Below, piece by piece: positions 1 through 7,575 of a stretch of 11,260 nucleotides of DNA. This DNA comes from Burkholderiales bacterium (GTDB taxonomy: Bacteria > Pseudomonadota > Gammaproteobacteria > Burkholderiales > Burkholderiaceae): assembly GCA_903643055.1 (NCBI GenBank), contig CAHJWV010000277.1, positions 1-11,260 of the forward strand. Reading direction: 5' to 3'. The position numbers and the translations under genes are program-made. The number at the start of each line of letters is the position of its first letter. The first letter of the stretch is position 1. The notes under the pieces are model-generated. The model was not told the origin of the DNA, searched no databases, and saw nothing but the letters and a program-made list of their open reading frames with translations.

Positions 1-303
1 TCGATGGTCCACAGCCTGCTGCGTCTGTCGTACTTCTACAAGCATGAGAGCTGCGGCCAGTGCACGCCCTGTCGCGAAGGCACCGGCTGGTTGTACCGCA
101 TGGTCGATCGCATCGCCCACGGACACGGCCGCATCGAAGACATCGACCTGCTGAACTCGGTGGCCGACAACATCCAGGGCCGCACGATCTGCGCGTTGGG
201 CGATGCCGCGGCGATGCCGGTGCGCGCGATGATCAAGCACTTCCGCGATGAGTTCGTGCACCTCATCGAGCACAAGACACCCGTGGTTCCGGCGACCGTC
301 TGA
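1..303 (+). CDS. nuoF: NADH-quinone oxidoreductase subunit F, C-terminal fragment (5' end outside window)
   Basis: This is the last 100 codons of the NADH-binding flavoprotein subunit of complex I; the frame is open from base 1, so the gene starts upstream. NuoF carries the NADH site, FMN and the [4Fe-4S] cluster N3 at the tip of the cytoplasmic arm. The NADH- and FMN-binding parts lie off the window. What is visible is the C-terminal helical N3 domain. It has the family motif ESCGQCTPCREGTGW, with cluster ligands at fragment residues C18, C21 and C24, and the fourth ligand C64 in a TICALGDAA segment, as expected for N3. The ATG at base 4 is an internal methionine and not the start. The stop TGA at 301-303 is followed after 23 nt by nuoG, consistent with one operon. 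The fragment shows no damage. Confidence 0.96.
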   Translation, partial: SMVHSLLRLSYFYKHESCGQCTPCREGTGWLYRMVDRIAHGHGRIEDIDLLNSVADNIQGRTICALGDAAAMPVRAMIKHFRDEFVHLIEHKTPVVPATV

Positions 304-326
304 CCGGAACCCCAAGGCAAAACGAC

Positions 327-2657
327 ATGATCGAAATCGAACTCGACGGCCAGAAGGTGGCGGTGCAGGAGGGCAGCATGGTGATGCATGCCGCTGACAA
401 GGCCGGCACCTACATCCCGCATTTCTGCTATCACAAGAAGTTGTCCATCGCGGCCAACTGCCGCATGTGCCTGGTCGATGTGGAGAAGGCGCCGAAGCCG
501 ATGCCAGCCTGCGCCACGCCGGTCACGCAAGGCATGATTGTTCGCACCAAGAGCGACAAGGCCTTGAAGGCGCAGCAGGGCGTGATGGAGTTCCTGCTGA
601 TCAATCACCCGCTGGATTGCCCGATCTGCGACCAGGGCGGCGAATGCCAGCTGCAAGATCTGGCGGTGGGCTATGGCGGGTCGTCCTCGCGCTATCAGGA
701 AGAAAAGCGCGTGGTGTTCCACAAGGACGTCGGTCCGCTGATCTCGATGGAAGAGATGAGCCGCTGCATCCATTGCACCCGCTGCGTGCGTTTCGGCCAG
801 GAAGTGGCCGGCGTGATGGAGCTGGGCATGATCCACCGCGGCGAGCACTCGGAGATCACGACCGTCGTCGGCGACACCGTCGACTCCGAGCTGTCGGGCA
901 ACATGATCGACATCTGCCCGGTCGGCGCGCTGACCAGCAAGCCGTTCCGCTACAGCGCCCGCACCTGGGAGCTGTCGCGCCGCAAGAGCGTCAGCCCGCA
1001 CGATGGAACCGGTGCCAACCTGATCGTCCAGGTCAAGAACAACAAGGTGTTGCGCGTCGTTCCGATGGAGAACGAAGACGTCAACGAATGCTGGCTCGCC
1101 GACCGCGATCGCTTCTCGTACGAAGCGCTGAACAGCGAAGAGCGACTGAGCTCACCGATGATCAAGCAGGGCGGCGAATGGAAGCCGGTCGACTGGACCA
1201 CCGCGCTGGAATATGTTGCCAACGGCCTGAAGCAGATCAAGGCCGATCACGGCGCGAAGAGCATCGGTGCGCTGGGCTCGGCCCACAGCACCGTCGAAGA
1301 ACTGCATTTGCTGGCCAAGCTGGTTCGCGGCCTGGGCAGCGAGAACATCGACTTCCGCACCCGCCACGCTGACTTCAGCGCTTGGGAAGGCGTGCATTGG
1401 CTCGGAACCTCGGTGGCCTCGCTGTCGACCTTGCAAAGCGTGTTGGTCGTCGGTTCGTTCCTGCGCAAAGATCACCCGCTGTTTGCTCAACGCATTCGCC
1501 AAGCGGCGCGCAAGGGCGCCAAGGTTCACAGCCTGCATGCTCTGCAAGGCGATTGGTTGATCCCGCTGAGCAGCGCTCAAGCGGTGGCGCCGAGCGGCTG
1601 GGTTCAGGCACTTGCGGAAATCGCCGCCGCCGTGGCCGATGCCAGAAGCGTGGTTGCACCCGCAGCGGCCCAAGCCACCGAGGCTTCGAAGGCGGTGGCC
1701 GCGTCGCTGCTGTCCGGTGAACGCAAGGCGATTTTGTTGGGCAATGCCGCAGCCCAGCATCCGCAAGCCAGCAGCCTGCTGTCGCTGGCGAACTGGATCG
1801 CGGAGCACACCGGTGCGACAGTCGGTTATCTGACCGAAGCGGCCAACACGGTCGGCGCGCAACTGGTCAATGCCTTGCCGGGTGCCGGTGGTTTGCACGC
1901 CGGAGAGATGCTGAGCGGTTCGCTGAAGGCCTGCCTGCTGCTCAACGTCGAGCCGGCATTCGATGCGGCCAACCCGAGCGCAGCCGTTCCGGCCCTGGAC
2001 TCGGCGGCGATGGTGGTGGCCTTGACGTCGTTCAAGACCGCCGCGACCGATTGCGCCGATGTGCTGCTGCCGATCTCTCCGTTTGCGGAGACCTCCGGCA
2101 CCTTCGTCAGTGCCGAAGGCCGTGTGCAGAGCTTCCACGGCGTTGTGAAGCCCTTGGGCGACACCCGTCCGGCCTGGAAGGTCTTGCGTGTGCTGGGCAA
2201 CCTGCTGGGCCTGAAGGGTTTCGAATTCGAAACCTCCGAAGAGGTTAGAGCGCAGGCCTTGGGCGATGTGGCCACGATTCCATCGCGGTTGAGCAATCGC
2301 GGCCGCTCGGCTGCGCAGGCCACGGTGCAGGCGTCTGCAGCCCAAGCCGGCAAGGGCTTCGAGCGCATTGCCGATGTGCCGATCTATGCGACCGATTCCC
2401 TGGTGCGCCGTTCGACTTCGCTGCAGCTGACGGCCGACGCCCGGCCGCCGGTCGCGAGCTTGCCGAGCGCGCTGTGGTCGCAACTCGGTTTGAGCGAAGG
2501 GGCTTCGGTGCGGGTGTCACAAGGCGGCGTGCATGCGGTGTTGCCGGCTCAGCTCGATGACACCTTGGCCACGCAAGTGGTTCGCGTCCCGGCCGGTCAC
2601 GCGTTGACTGCCTCGCTCGGGGCCATGTTCGGCCCGATCAGCGTCGAGAAGGTCTGA
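327..2657 (+). CDS. nuoG: NADH-quinone oxidoreductase subunit G (Fe-S / molybdopterin-oxidoreductase-like subunit)
   Basis: This is the large 776-residue electron-transfer subunit of the peripheral arm of complex I. The N-terminal ferredoxin-like domain has [2Fe-2S] N1b ligands at C34, C45, C48 and C62. Next comes the N5 cluster site with its His ligand (H94, C98, C101, C107, in [14 protein letters not shown]). The N4 site follows with C147, C150, C153 and C197. The region after about residue 215 is the molybdopterin-oxidoreductase fold, which has no cofactor in this family, and it ends in an aspartate-decarboxylase-like C-terminal barrel (about 700-776). The off-pathway cluster N7 found in E. 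coli and Thermus is absent: the CxxCxxxC positions read as Ser/His/Gly residues near 221-230. The protein is shorter than E. coli NuoG (about 908 aa). A weak Shine-Dalgarno AAGG (314-317) precedes the ATG. nuoH starts 4 nt after the stop. Confidence 0.97.
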   Translation: MIEIELDGQKVAVQEGSMVMHAADKAGTYIPHFCYHKKLSIAANCRMCLVDVEKAPKPMPACATPVTQGMIVRTKSDKALKAQQGVMEFLLINHPLDCPICDQGGECQLQDLAVGYGGSSSRYQEEKRVVFHKDVGPLISMEEMSRCIHCTRCVRFGQEVAGVMELGMIHRGEHSEITTVVGDTVDSELSGNMIDICPVGALTSKPFRYSARTWELSRRKSVSPHDGTGANLIVQVKNNKVLRVVPMENEDVNECWLADRDRFSYEALNSEERLSSPMIKQGGEWKPVDWTTALEYVANGLKQIKADHGAKSIGALGSAHSTVEELHLLAKLVRGLGSENIDFRTRHADFSAWEGVHWLGTSVASLSTLQSVLVVGSFLRKDHPLFAQRIRQAARKGAKVHSLHALQGDWLIPLSSAQAVAPSGWVQALAEIAAAVADARSVVAPAAAQATEASKAVAASLLSGERKAILLGNAAAQHPQASSLLSLANWIAEHTGATVGYLTEAANTVGAQLVNALPGAGGLHAGEMLSGSLKACLLLNVEPAFDAANPSAAVPALDSAAMVVALTSFKTAATDCADVLLPISPFAETSGTFVSAEGRVQSFHGVVKPLGDTRPAWKVLRVLGNLLGLKGFEFETSEEVRAQALGDVATIPSRLSNRGRSAAQATVQASAAQAGKGFERIADVPIYATDSLVRRSTSLQLTADARPPVASLPSALWSQLGLSEGASVRVSQGGVHAVLPAQLDDTLATQVVRVPAGHALTASLGAMFGPISVEKV

Positions 2658-2661
2658 GGCC

Positions 2662-3759
2662 ATGATCGACACTTTCAATTCATTCGGCAGCTCCTTGCTG
2701 GGCCCGGTGTGGCCGGTGGTATGGACGCTGATCAAGATCATTCTGTTGGTCTTGCCGCTGATGGGCTGCGTCGCCTACCTGACCCTATGGGAACGCAAGG
2801 CCATCGGCTGGTCGCAGATCCGCCCCGGCCCCAACCGCGTGGGCCCAATGGGCTTGCTGCAGCCGATCGCCGATGCAGTGAAGCTGATCTTCAAGGAAAT
2901 CATCCTCCCGACCGCCGCCAGCAAGGGCTTGTTCCTGATCGGCCCGGTGATGACGATCATGCCGGCGCTGGCCGCCTGGGTGGTCATACCCTTCGGCCCG
3001 GACACCGCGCTGGCCAACATCAACGCCGGCCTGCTGTTCCTGATGGCCATCACGTCGATGGAAGTCTATGGTGTGATCATCGCCGGCTGGGCCTCGAACT
3101 CGAAGTACGCCTTCCTCGGCGCGCTGCGGGCCTCCGCGCAGATGGTCAGTTATGAAATCGCGATGGGCTTTGCGCTGGTCGTCGTGCTGATGGTATCGGC
3201 CAGCCTGAACATGAGCGACATCGTGCTGGGGCAGGGCAAGGGCCTGTTCGCTGACCACGGCGTGAGCTTCCTGTCGTGGAACTGGCTGCCCTTGCTGCCG
3301 ATCTTCGTCGTCTACTTCATCTCCGGCCTGGCCGAGACCAACCGCCATCCGTTCGACGTGGTGGAAGGTGAATCGGAAATCGTCGCCGGCCACATGGTCG
3401 AGTACTCGGGCATGGCCTTCGCGATGTTCTTCCTCGCCGAATACGCCAACATGATCCTGATCTCCGCGCTGTCGGTGATCATGTTCCTCGGCGGCTGGCT
3501 AGCGCCGGTGTCATTCTCTGCGCTGGGGCTCAGCACGCCGGCCTGGATCATCGAGACCTCCTGGTTCTGGAACTGGTTCTGGCTGTTCGGCAAGACCTTT
3601 GTCGTGGTCACGATGTTCCTGTGGGTGCGTGCCACGTTCCCACGCTTCCGCTATGACCAGATCATGCGTTTGGGCTGGAAGATCTTCATCCCGATCACGC
3701 TTGTCTGGCTTGTCGTTGTCGGCCTGTGGATCCAGTCACCGTGGAACATCTGGAAATGA
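2662..3759 (+). CDS. nuoH: NADH-quinone oxidoreductase subunit H (membrane, quinone-site subunit)
   Basis: This 365-residue polytopic inner-membrane protein forms the floor of the quinone chamber and joins the peripheral arm to the membrane arm (ND1 homologue). The highly conserved first cytoplasmic loop is present ([19 protein letters not shown], residues 44-62), as is the [15 protein letters not shown] segment that follows it. The acidic loop after [12 protein letters not shown] contains E225, E235, E237 and E239 within the family's [16 protein letters not shown] stretch (about 235-250), which contributes to quinone binding and to coupling. About eight hydrophobic helices can be seen, and the C-terminus ends in [17 protein letters not shown] at 2646-2652 lies 9 nt before the ATG, inside the end of nuoG, and supports this start. 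The gene is full length. The 111-nt gap after it holds a palindromic repeat rather than the next gene directly. Confidence 0.97.
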   Translation: MIDTFNSFGSSLLGPVWPVVWTLIKIILLVLPLMGCVAYLTLWERKAIGWSQIRPGPNRVGPMGLLQPIADAVKLIFKEIILPTAASKGLFLIGPVMTIMPALAAWVVIPFGPDTALANINAGLLFLMAITSMEVYGVIIAGWASNSKYAFLGALRASAQMVSYEIAMGFALVVVLMVSASLNMSDIVLGQGKGLFADHGVSFLSWNWLPLLPIFVVYFISGLAETNRHPFDVVEGESEIVAGHMVEYSGMAFAMFFLAEYANMILISALSVIMFLGGWLAPVSFSALGLSTPAWIIETSWFWNWFWLFGKTFVVVTMFLWVRATFPRFRYDQIMRLGWKIFIPITLVWLVVVGLWIQSPWNIWK

Positions 3760-3767
3760 ACATGGCC

Positions 3768-3840
3768 CACCCCCTACGGCCTTCGGCCGCCCCCTTCAAG
3801 GGGGCAACACCAGCGGCCCGGCAGCGCCGGTTCCGCAGTG
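3768..3840 (+). repeat. Palindromic dispersed-type repeat, copy A (between nuoH and nuoI)
   Basis: This 73-nt element begins 8 nt after the nuoH stop codon. It aligns without gaps to copy B at 5398-5470, with 61 of 73 positions identical by hand count; the first 43 positions match at 39. It contains three inverted repeats in a row. The first is CGGCC-TTC-GGCCG (3777-3789). The second is GCCCCCTT-C-AAGGGGGC (3789-3805), which in RNA gives a 7-bp GC-rich stem with a 3-nt loop. The third is CCGG-CAGCG-CCGG (3818-3830). No T-run follows, so it does not look like an intrinsic terminator. The start motif CACCCCCTACGGCCTTCGG resembles a family of short repeats I remember as common in intergenic spaces of Burkholderiales genomes; that link is from memory. 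A role in mRNA stability or processing within the operon is only inference. Confidence 0.8.
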
Positions 3841-3860
3841 TTCGGCTTGGTCTTTGTTGC

Positions 3861-3864
3861 GAGG
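3861..3864 (+). promoter_or_regulatory. Ribosome binding site deciding the nuoI start
   Basis: GAGG lies 6 nt before the ATG at 3871. It fixes the nuoI start there rather than at the in-frame GTG at 3838, which would place the first codon at the edge of the palindromic repeat and add 11 residues not typical of NuoI. Confidence 0.7.
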
Positions 3865-3870
3865 TTTGAG

Positions 3871-4368
3871 ATGGCCGCGATCGCTTCAGTCAAAGAGATT
3901 TTTTCGAGCTTCCTGCTCACCGAGCTCTTCAAGGGCATGGCGCTGACGGGCCGGCATTTCCTGTCGCGCAAGATCACCGTCCAGTTCCCCGAAGAAAAGA
4001 CGCCGCTGTCGCCGCGCTTTCGGGGCCTGCATGCGTTGCGTCGCTATGAGAACGGCGAAGAGCGCTGCATTGCTTGCAAGCTCTGCGAAGCGGTGTGCCC
4101 GGCGATGGCAATCACGATCGAGTCCGAAGTCCGTGACGATGGTTCGCGCCGCACTTCGCGCTATGACATCGACCTGACCAAGTGCATCTTCTGTGGCTTC
4201 TGCGAGGAAAGCTGCCCGGTCGATTCGATCGTCGAGACGCACATCTTCGAATACCACGGAGAAAAGCGCGGCGATCTCTACTTCACCAAGGACATGCTCC
4301 TTGCCGTCGGCGACCGCTACGAGAGCGAGATCGCGGCCAGCAAGGAGGCCGACGCGCGCTACCGCTGA
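3871..4368 (+). CDS. nuoI: NADH-quinone oxidoreductase subunit I (2x[4Fe-4S] ferredoxin-type)
   Basis: This 165-residue peripheral-arm subunit (TYKY/NDUFS8 homologue) carries clusters N6a and N6b, which pass electrons from NuoG towards N2 and quinone. Two ferredoxin motifs are seen: C66-x2-C69-x2-C72-x3-C76-P and C105-x2-C108-x2-C111-x3-C115-P. In each, the last Cys is exchanged between the two clusters in the usual way. The N-terminal amphipathic stretch (about 8-30, [20 protein letters not shown]) is the part that packs on the membrane subunit NuoH. The C-terminal half keeps the family stretch [18 protein letters not shown]. The start is taken at ATG 3871 because GAGG lies 6 nt upstream and the N-terminus [11 protein letters not shown] fits the family. 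The gene follows repeat copy A. nuoJ starts 62 nt downstream; that spacer has no recognisable element. Confidence 0.96.
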   Translation: MAAIASVKEIFSSFLLTELFKGMALTGRHFLSRKITVQFPEEKTPLSPRFRGLHALRRYENGEERCIACKLCEAVCPAMAITIESEVRDDGSRRTSRYDIDLTKCIFCGFCEESCPVDSIVETHIFEYHGEKRGDLYFTKDMLLAVGDRYESEIAASKEADARYR

Positions 4369-4430
4369 AGGCCTGGCTTGACGGCCCTGGCTTCGGTTGC
4401 ACGCATTCCCCTGATCAGAAAAACACAGAC

Positions 4431-5066
4431 ATGACCACCGCGCTCTTCTACGTGTTTTCTGCCGTCCTTCTGGCGGCATCGTTTCGTGTCATCACGGCGC
4501 GCAGTACCGTTCATGCGGTGCTGTTCCTCGTGCTGGCGTTCTTCTCTGCATCCTGCGTGTGGATGCTGCTTCATGCCGAGTTCCTCGCGATCTCGCTGGT
4601 GCTGGTGTACGTCGGCGCGGTGATGGTGCTGTTCCTCTTTGTCGTGATGATGCTCGACGTCAACACCGACGCCTTGCGGGTCGGCTTCTGGAAGCACTTC
4701 CCGCTGGCCGCTTTGGTGGGTGTCGTGATTGCGCTGGAGATGGCGATGGTGCTGATCCCCGGCTTCGATGTTCGCAGCGCGCCGGAGCTGGACGCCGCGT
4801 CTGCGCAGATGGGCAACACCAAGCTGCTGGGCATCCAGATCTACACCCAGTACCTGTACCCGCTGCAGATCGCAGCCGTGCTGCTGCTGGTCGCGATCAT
4901 TTCGGCGATTGCGCTGACGCTGCGTGAACGCAAGGACTCGAAGGCGATGAACCCGGCCGATCAGGTTCGGGCCAAGAAGGCTGACCGCGTTCGCATCGTC
5001 AAGATGCAAGCTGTCGTCGAAGCGCCGCCTCCCCCTGCAACCCCCGCCGCGGGAGAAACCAAATGA
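4431..5066 (+). CDS. nuoJ: NADH-quinone oxidoreductase subunit J
   Basis: This 211-residue membrane subunit (ND6 homologue) lies between NuoH and NuoK and takes part in coupling quinone chemistry to proton movement. Five hydrophobic helices can be seen. The third holds the conserved [17 protein letters not shown] stretch (residues 60-76), which in known structures bends around a pi-bulge. After the last helix (about 153-172) there is a hydrophilic tail of some 40 residues, basic and then Pro/Ala-rich ([14 protein letters not shown]), which makes it longer than E. coli NuoJ (about 184 aa). The frame is open further upstream into nuoI, but ATG 4431 gives the typical N-terminus [14 protein letters not shown]. 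Its Shine-Dalgarno is poor (A-rich AGAAAAACACAGAC). The stop overlaps the nuoK start as ATGA (5063-5066), so the two genes are probably translationally coupled. Confidence 0.95.
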   Translation: MTTALFYVFSAVLLAASFRVITARSTVHAVLFLVLAFFSASCVWMLLHAEFLAISLVLVYVGAVMVLFLFVVMMLDVNTDALRVGFWKHFPLAALVGVVIALEMAMVLIPGFDVRSAPELDAASAQMGNTKLLGIQIYTQYLYPLQIAAVLLLVAIISAIALTLRERKDSKAMNPADQVRAKKADRVRIVKMQAVVEAPPPPATPAAGETK

Positions 5067-5389
5067 CCGGACTGGCCTTGGGCCCCATCACGCTGGGGCA
5101 TTACCTGTCCGTCGGAGCGATCCTGTTCGCGCTGTCGGTGATCGGCATCTTCCTGAACCGGAAGAACCTGATCGTGCTGCTGATGGCGATCGAGTTGATG
5201 CTACTGGCCGTCAACCTGAACTTCGTCGCGTTCTCCCATTACCTGGGTGACATGGCCGGGCAGGTGTTCGTGTTCTTCATTCTCACGGTGGCCGCGGCCG
5301 AGTCGGCGATCGGTCTGGCCATTTTGGTGGTGCTGTTCCGCAATCGCGCCACGATCAACGTCGACGAACTTGACTCGCTGAAGGGATGA
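5063..5389 (+). CDS. nuoK: NADH-quinone oxidoreductase subunit K
   Basis: This 108-residue membrane subunit (ND4L homologue) has three transmembrane helices. The two buried glutamates needed for proton translocation are present: E44 in [16 protein letters not shown] and E80 in [15 protein letters not shown]. They are 36 residues apart, as are E36 and E72 in E. coli. The 8-residue offset comes from a slightly longer N-terminus ([15 protein letters not shown]). The start ATG overlaps the nuoJ stop, and GGAG at 5052-5055 lies 7 nt upstream, so initiation here is well supported. The C-terminus [10 protein letters not shown] is typical. The gene is followed by 115 nt containing repeat copy B before nuoL. 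Confidence 0.96.
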   Translation: MTGLALGPITLGHYLSVGAILFALSVIGIFLNRKNLIVLLMAIELMLLAVNLNFVAFSHYLGDMAGQVFVFFILTVAAAESAIGLAILVVLFRNRATINVDELDSLKG

Positions 5390-5397
5390 ATGTGACT

Positions 5398-5470
5398 CAC
5401 CCCCTACGGCCTTCGACCGCTCCCTTCGAGGGGGCAGCACCGACGGACCGGCACTGCCGGATCCGTGGTG
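5398..5470 (+). repeat. Palindromic dispersed-type repeat, copy B (between nuoK and nuoL)
   Basis: This is the second copy of the element at 3768-3840, in the same orientation 1,630 nt downstream, and it also begins 8 nt after a stop codon (nuoK). CACCCCCTACGGCCTTCG is identical to copy A. The central hairpin is GCTCCCT-TCG-AGGGGGC (5419-5435). Its differences from copy A still allow pairing in RNA (a U·G pair, and U-A closing a UCG loop). The third inverted repeat is improved to CCGGCA-C-TGCCGG (5448-5460). The first one has a mismatch (CGGCC/GACCG). Retained pairing despite base changes hints that structure is kept, but two copies are too few to prove it. No T-run follows. The remaining spacer to the nuoL start has no strong Shine-Dalgarno sequence. 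Confidence 0.8.
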
Positions 5471-5504
5471 GTCGCTTGATCCCTACGCGCAACACAGAAA
5501 AAAC

Positions 5505-7553
5505 ATGAGCGCTCAACTTTCCCCCTCGTTGCTTCTGGCGGTGCCTCTGGCGCCGCTGGCGGGCGCCATCATCGCGGGCTTTTTCGGCAAGGCCGTCGGC
5601 CGCCGTGGCTCGCATGTCGCGACCATTCTGGGCGTGCTGATTGCCTTCATTTTGTCGGTGATGACCTTGAGCTCGGTCGTCTCCGACGGTGCGCGTTTCA
5701 ACGCCACGGTCTATGAGTGGATGAACCTCGGTGGCCTGAAGATGGAAGTCGGCTTCCTGATCGACGGCCTGTCGGCGATGATGATGTGCGTCGTGACCTT
5801 CGTGTCCTTGATGGTGCACATCTACACCATCGGCTACATGCAGGAAGATCCCGGCTACCAGCGCTTCTTCTCGTACATCTCGCTGTTCACCTTCTCGATG
5901 CTGATGCTCGTGATGAGCAACAACATGCTGCAGCTGTTCTTCGGCTGGGAAGCGGTGGGCTTGGTGTCTTATCTGTTGATCGGCTTCTGGTTCACCAAGC
6001 CGACGGCGATCTTCGCCAACATGAAGGCCTTCTTGGTCAACCGCGTCGGAGACTTCGGCTTCATCCTGGGCATCGGCCTGATCGTCGCCTTCACCGGTAC
6101 GCTGAATTACGCCGAGGTGTTCGCCAAGAGCGAAGCCTTGGCCAAGCTGAGCTTCCCGTTTCCGCTGTGGGGCAATGAGTGGATGCTGATCACGGTGATC
6201 TGCATCTGCCTGTTCATCGGTGCGATGGGCAAGAGCGCGCAATTCCCGCTGCACGTCTGGCTGCCGGATTCGATGGAAGGCCCGACGCCGATCTCGGCGC
6301 TGATCCACGCCGCCACGATGGTGACGGCCGGCATCTTCATGGTGGCGCGCATGTCGCCATTGTTCGAGTTGTCCGATACCGCGCTCAGCTTCGTGATGGT
6401 GATCGGTTCCATCACGGCGCTGTTCATGGGCTTTCTCGGCATCATCCAGAACGACATCAAGCGCGTGGTCGCGTACTCGACCTTGTCCCAGCTCGGCTAC
6501 ATGACCGTGGCGCTCGGCGCGTCGGCTTACTCGGTCGCGGTGTTCCATCTGATGACGCATGCGTTCTTCAAGGCCTTGCTGTTCCTGGCGGCCGGCTCGG
6601 TGATCATCGGCATGCACCACGACCAGGACATCCGCAACATGGGCGGCCTGCGCAAATACATGCCGATCACCTGGATCACCTCGCTGCTGGGTTCGCTCGC
6701 ACTGATCGGCACGCCGCTGTTCTCGGGTTTCTATTCGAAAGACAGCATCATCGAAGCGGAGCACGAGAGCCACCTGTGGGGCGCTGACTTCGCTTACTTC
6801 GCGGTGATGGCGGGCGTGTTCGTCACCGCCTTCTATTCGTTCCGGATGTACTTCCTGGTCTTTCACGGCAAGGAACGTTTCCATCACAAGCCCTTCCCCG
6901 GCGAACACGATCATCACGACGATGAGCATGGTGACCATGGTCATGGGCACCACACGCCGCACGAGTCGCCCTGGGTCGTCACGCTGCCGCTGGTGCTGCT
7001 GGCGATTCCATCGGTGGTCATCGGTTTCCTGACGATTCAGCCGATGCTGTATGGCGACTTCTTCAAGGACGCGATCTTCTTTGACCTGGAGAAGCACCGC
7101 GCGATGGCAGAACTGGCGCACGACTTCCATGGTGCCTTGGGCATGGCGATCCATGGCCTGACCAGCCTGCCTTTCTGGCTCGCACTGTCGGGTGTGGCCA
7201 TGTCCTACTTCTTCTACATTGTGAAGCCGTCGATTCCGGCGGCTATCAAGCGCAGCTTCCAGCCGATCTACACCTTGCTCGAGAACAAGTACTACCTCGA
7301 CTGGTTCAACGAATACGTGCTGGCAGCAGGCGCGCGCCTGCTCGGTACCGGCTTGTGGAAGGGCGGCGACGTCGGCTTGATCGATGGCGTGCTGATCAAC
7401 GGTTCGGCTCGCGGCATCGGCGGAATCGCGTCCATCGTGCGCCTCGTCCAGTCAGGTCACCTGTACTGGTATGCGCTGGTGATGATTCTGGGTGTCATTG
7501 GTTTGATGACTTGGCAGTTGTGGCCCTACCTCGGCATTTCGCTGTGGCGTTGA
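5505..7553 (+). CDS. nuoL: NADH-quinone oxidoreductase subunit L (distal proton-pump subunit)
   Basis: This 682-residue antiporter-like subunit (ND5 homologue) at the far end of the membrane arm has the long lateral helix typical of NuoL. Channel residues match E. coli NuoL: E149 in FFGWEAVGLVSYLL, K243 in GAMGKSAQFPLHVWLPD, H268 in ALIHAATMVTAG, H348 and H352 before K356 in FHLMTHAFFKALLF, and K412-D413 in GFYSKDS. These correspond to E144, K229, H254, H334, H338, K342, K399 and D400. About residues 467-487 form a hydrophilic loop with nine His in 19 residues plus Asp/Glu; the equivalent region is variable in the family. The C-terminal part (about 490-682) has the amphipathic lateral helix and final transmembrane segment. 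The start at ATG 5505 lacks a clear Shine-Dalgarno (upstream AACACAGAAAAAAC), but the N-terminus fits and the upstream sequence is the repeat-bearing spacer. nuoM begins 22 nt after the stop. Confidence 0.97.
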   Translation: MSAQLSPSLLLAVPLAPLAGAIIAGFFGKAVGRRGSHVATILGVLIAFILSVMTLSSVVSDGARFNATVYEWMNLGGLKMEVGFLIDGLSAMMMCVVTFVSLMVHIYTIGYMQEDPGYQRFFSYISLFTFSMLMLVMSNNMLQLFFGWEAVGLVSYLLIGFWFTKPTAIFANMKAFLVNRVGDFGFILGIGLIVAFTGTLNYAEVFAKSEALAKLSFPFPLWGNEWMLITVICICLFIGAMGKSAQFPLHVWLPDSMEGPTPISALIHAATMVTAGIFMVARMSPLFELSDTALSFVMVIGSITALFMGFLGIIQNDIKRVVAYSTLSQLGYMTVALGASAYSVAVFHLMTHAFFKALLFLAAGSVIIGMHHDQDIRNMGGLRKYMPITWITSLLGSLALIGTPLFSGFYSKDSIIEAEHESHLWGADFAYFAVMAGVFVTAFYSFRMYFLVFHGKERFHHKPFPGEHDHHDDEHGDHGHGHHTPHESPWVVTLPLVLLAIPSVVIGFLTIQPMLYGDFFKDAIFFDLEKHRAMAELAHDFHGALGMAIHGLTSLPFWLALSGVAMSYFFYIVKPSIPAAIKRSFQPIYTLLENKYYLDWFNEYVLAAGARLLGTGLWKGGDVGLIDGVLINGSARGIGGIASIVRLVQSGHLYWYALVMILGVIGLMTWQLWPYLGISLWR

Positions 7554-7575
7554 CCAGGGCACGGAGAACAAGAAC

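Noticed and set aside
36..1001. 321-codon minus-strand frame opposite nuoF/nuoG
   Set aside because: It is compositionally biased, has no family resemblance and mirrors the codon usage of the Fe-S-ligand-bearing nuo genes on the + strand.
3789..3805. Strong hairpin after nuoH (and its equivalent 5419-5435 after nuoK) as an intrinsic terminator
   Set aside because: No U-tract follows either hairpin, and essential complex I genes lie directly downstream on the same strand. Full termination there would be unexpected.
3838..3870. Upstream GTG start for nuoI that would add 11 residues
   Set aside because: It starts at the edge of the repeat, has no good ribosome binding site and gives an atypical N-terminus. 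ATG 3871 has GAGG 6 nt upstream.
4369..4430. The 62-nt nuoI-nuoJ spacer as a third copy of the repeat or a small RNA
   Set aside because: It does not align with the repeat and shows no notable hairpin beyond the 8-nt palindrome CTGATCAG.
5397..7154. 585-codon open frame on the minus strand opposite nuoL, with a similar 443-codon one at 1152-2483 (opposite nuoG) and a 439-codon one at 8970-10289 (opposite nuoN)
   Set aside because: These are antisense shadows of GC-rich genes. Their proteins are dominated by His, Arg, Gln, Asp and Ala with no recognisable domain, and they lie wholly over well-supported nuo genes.
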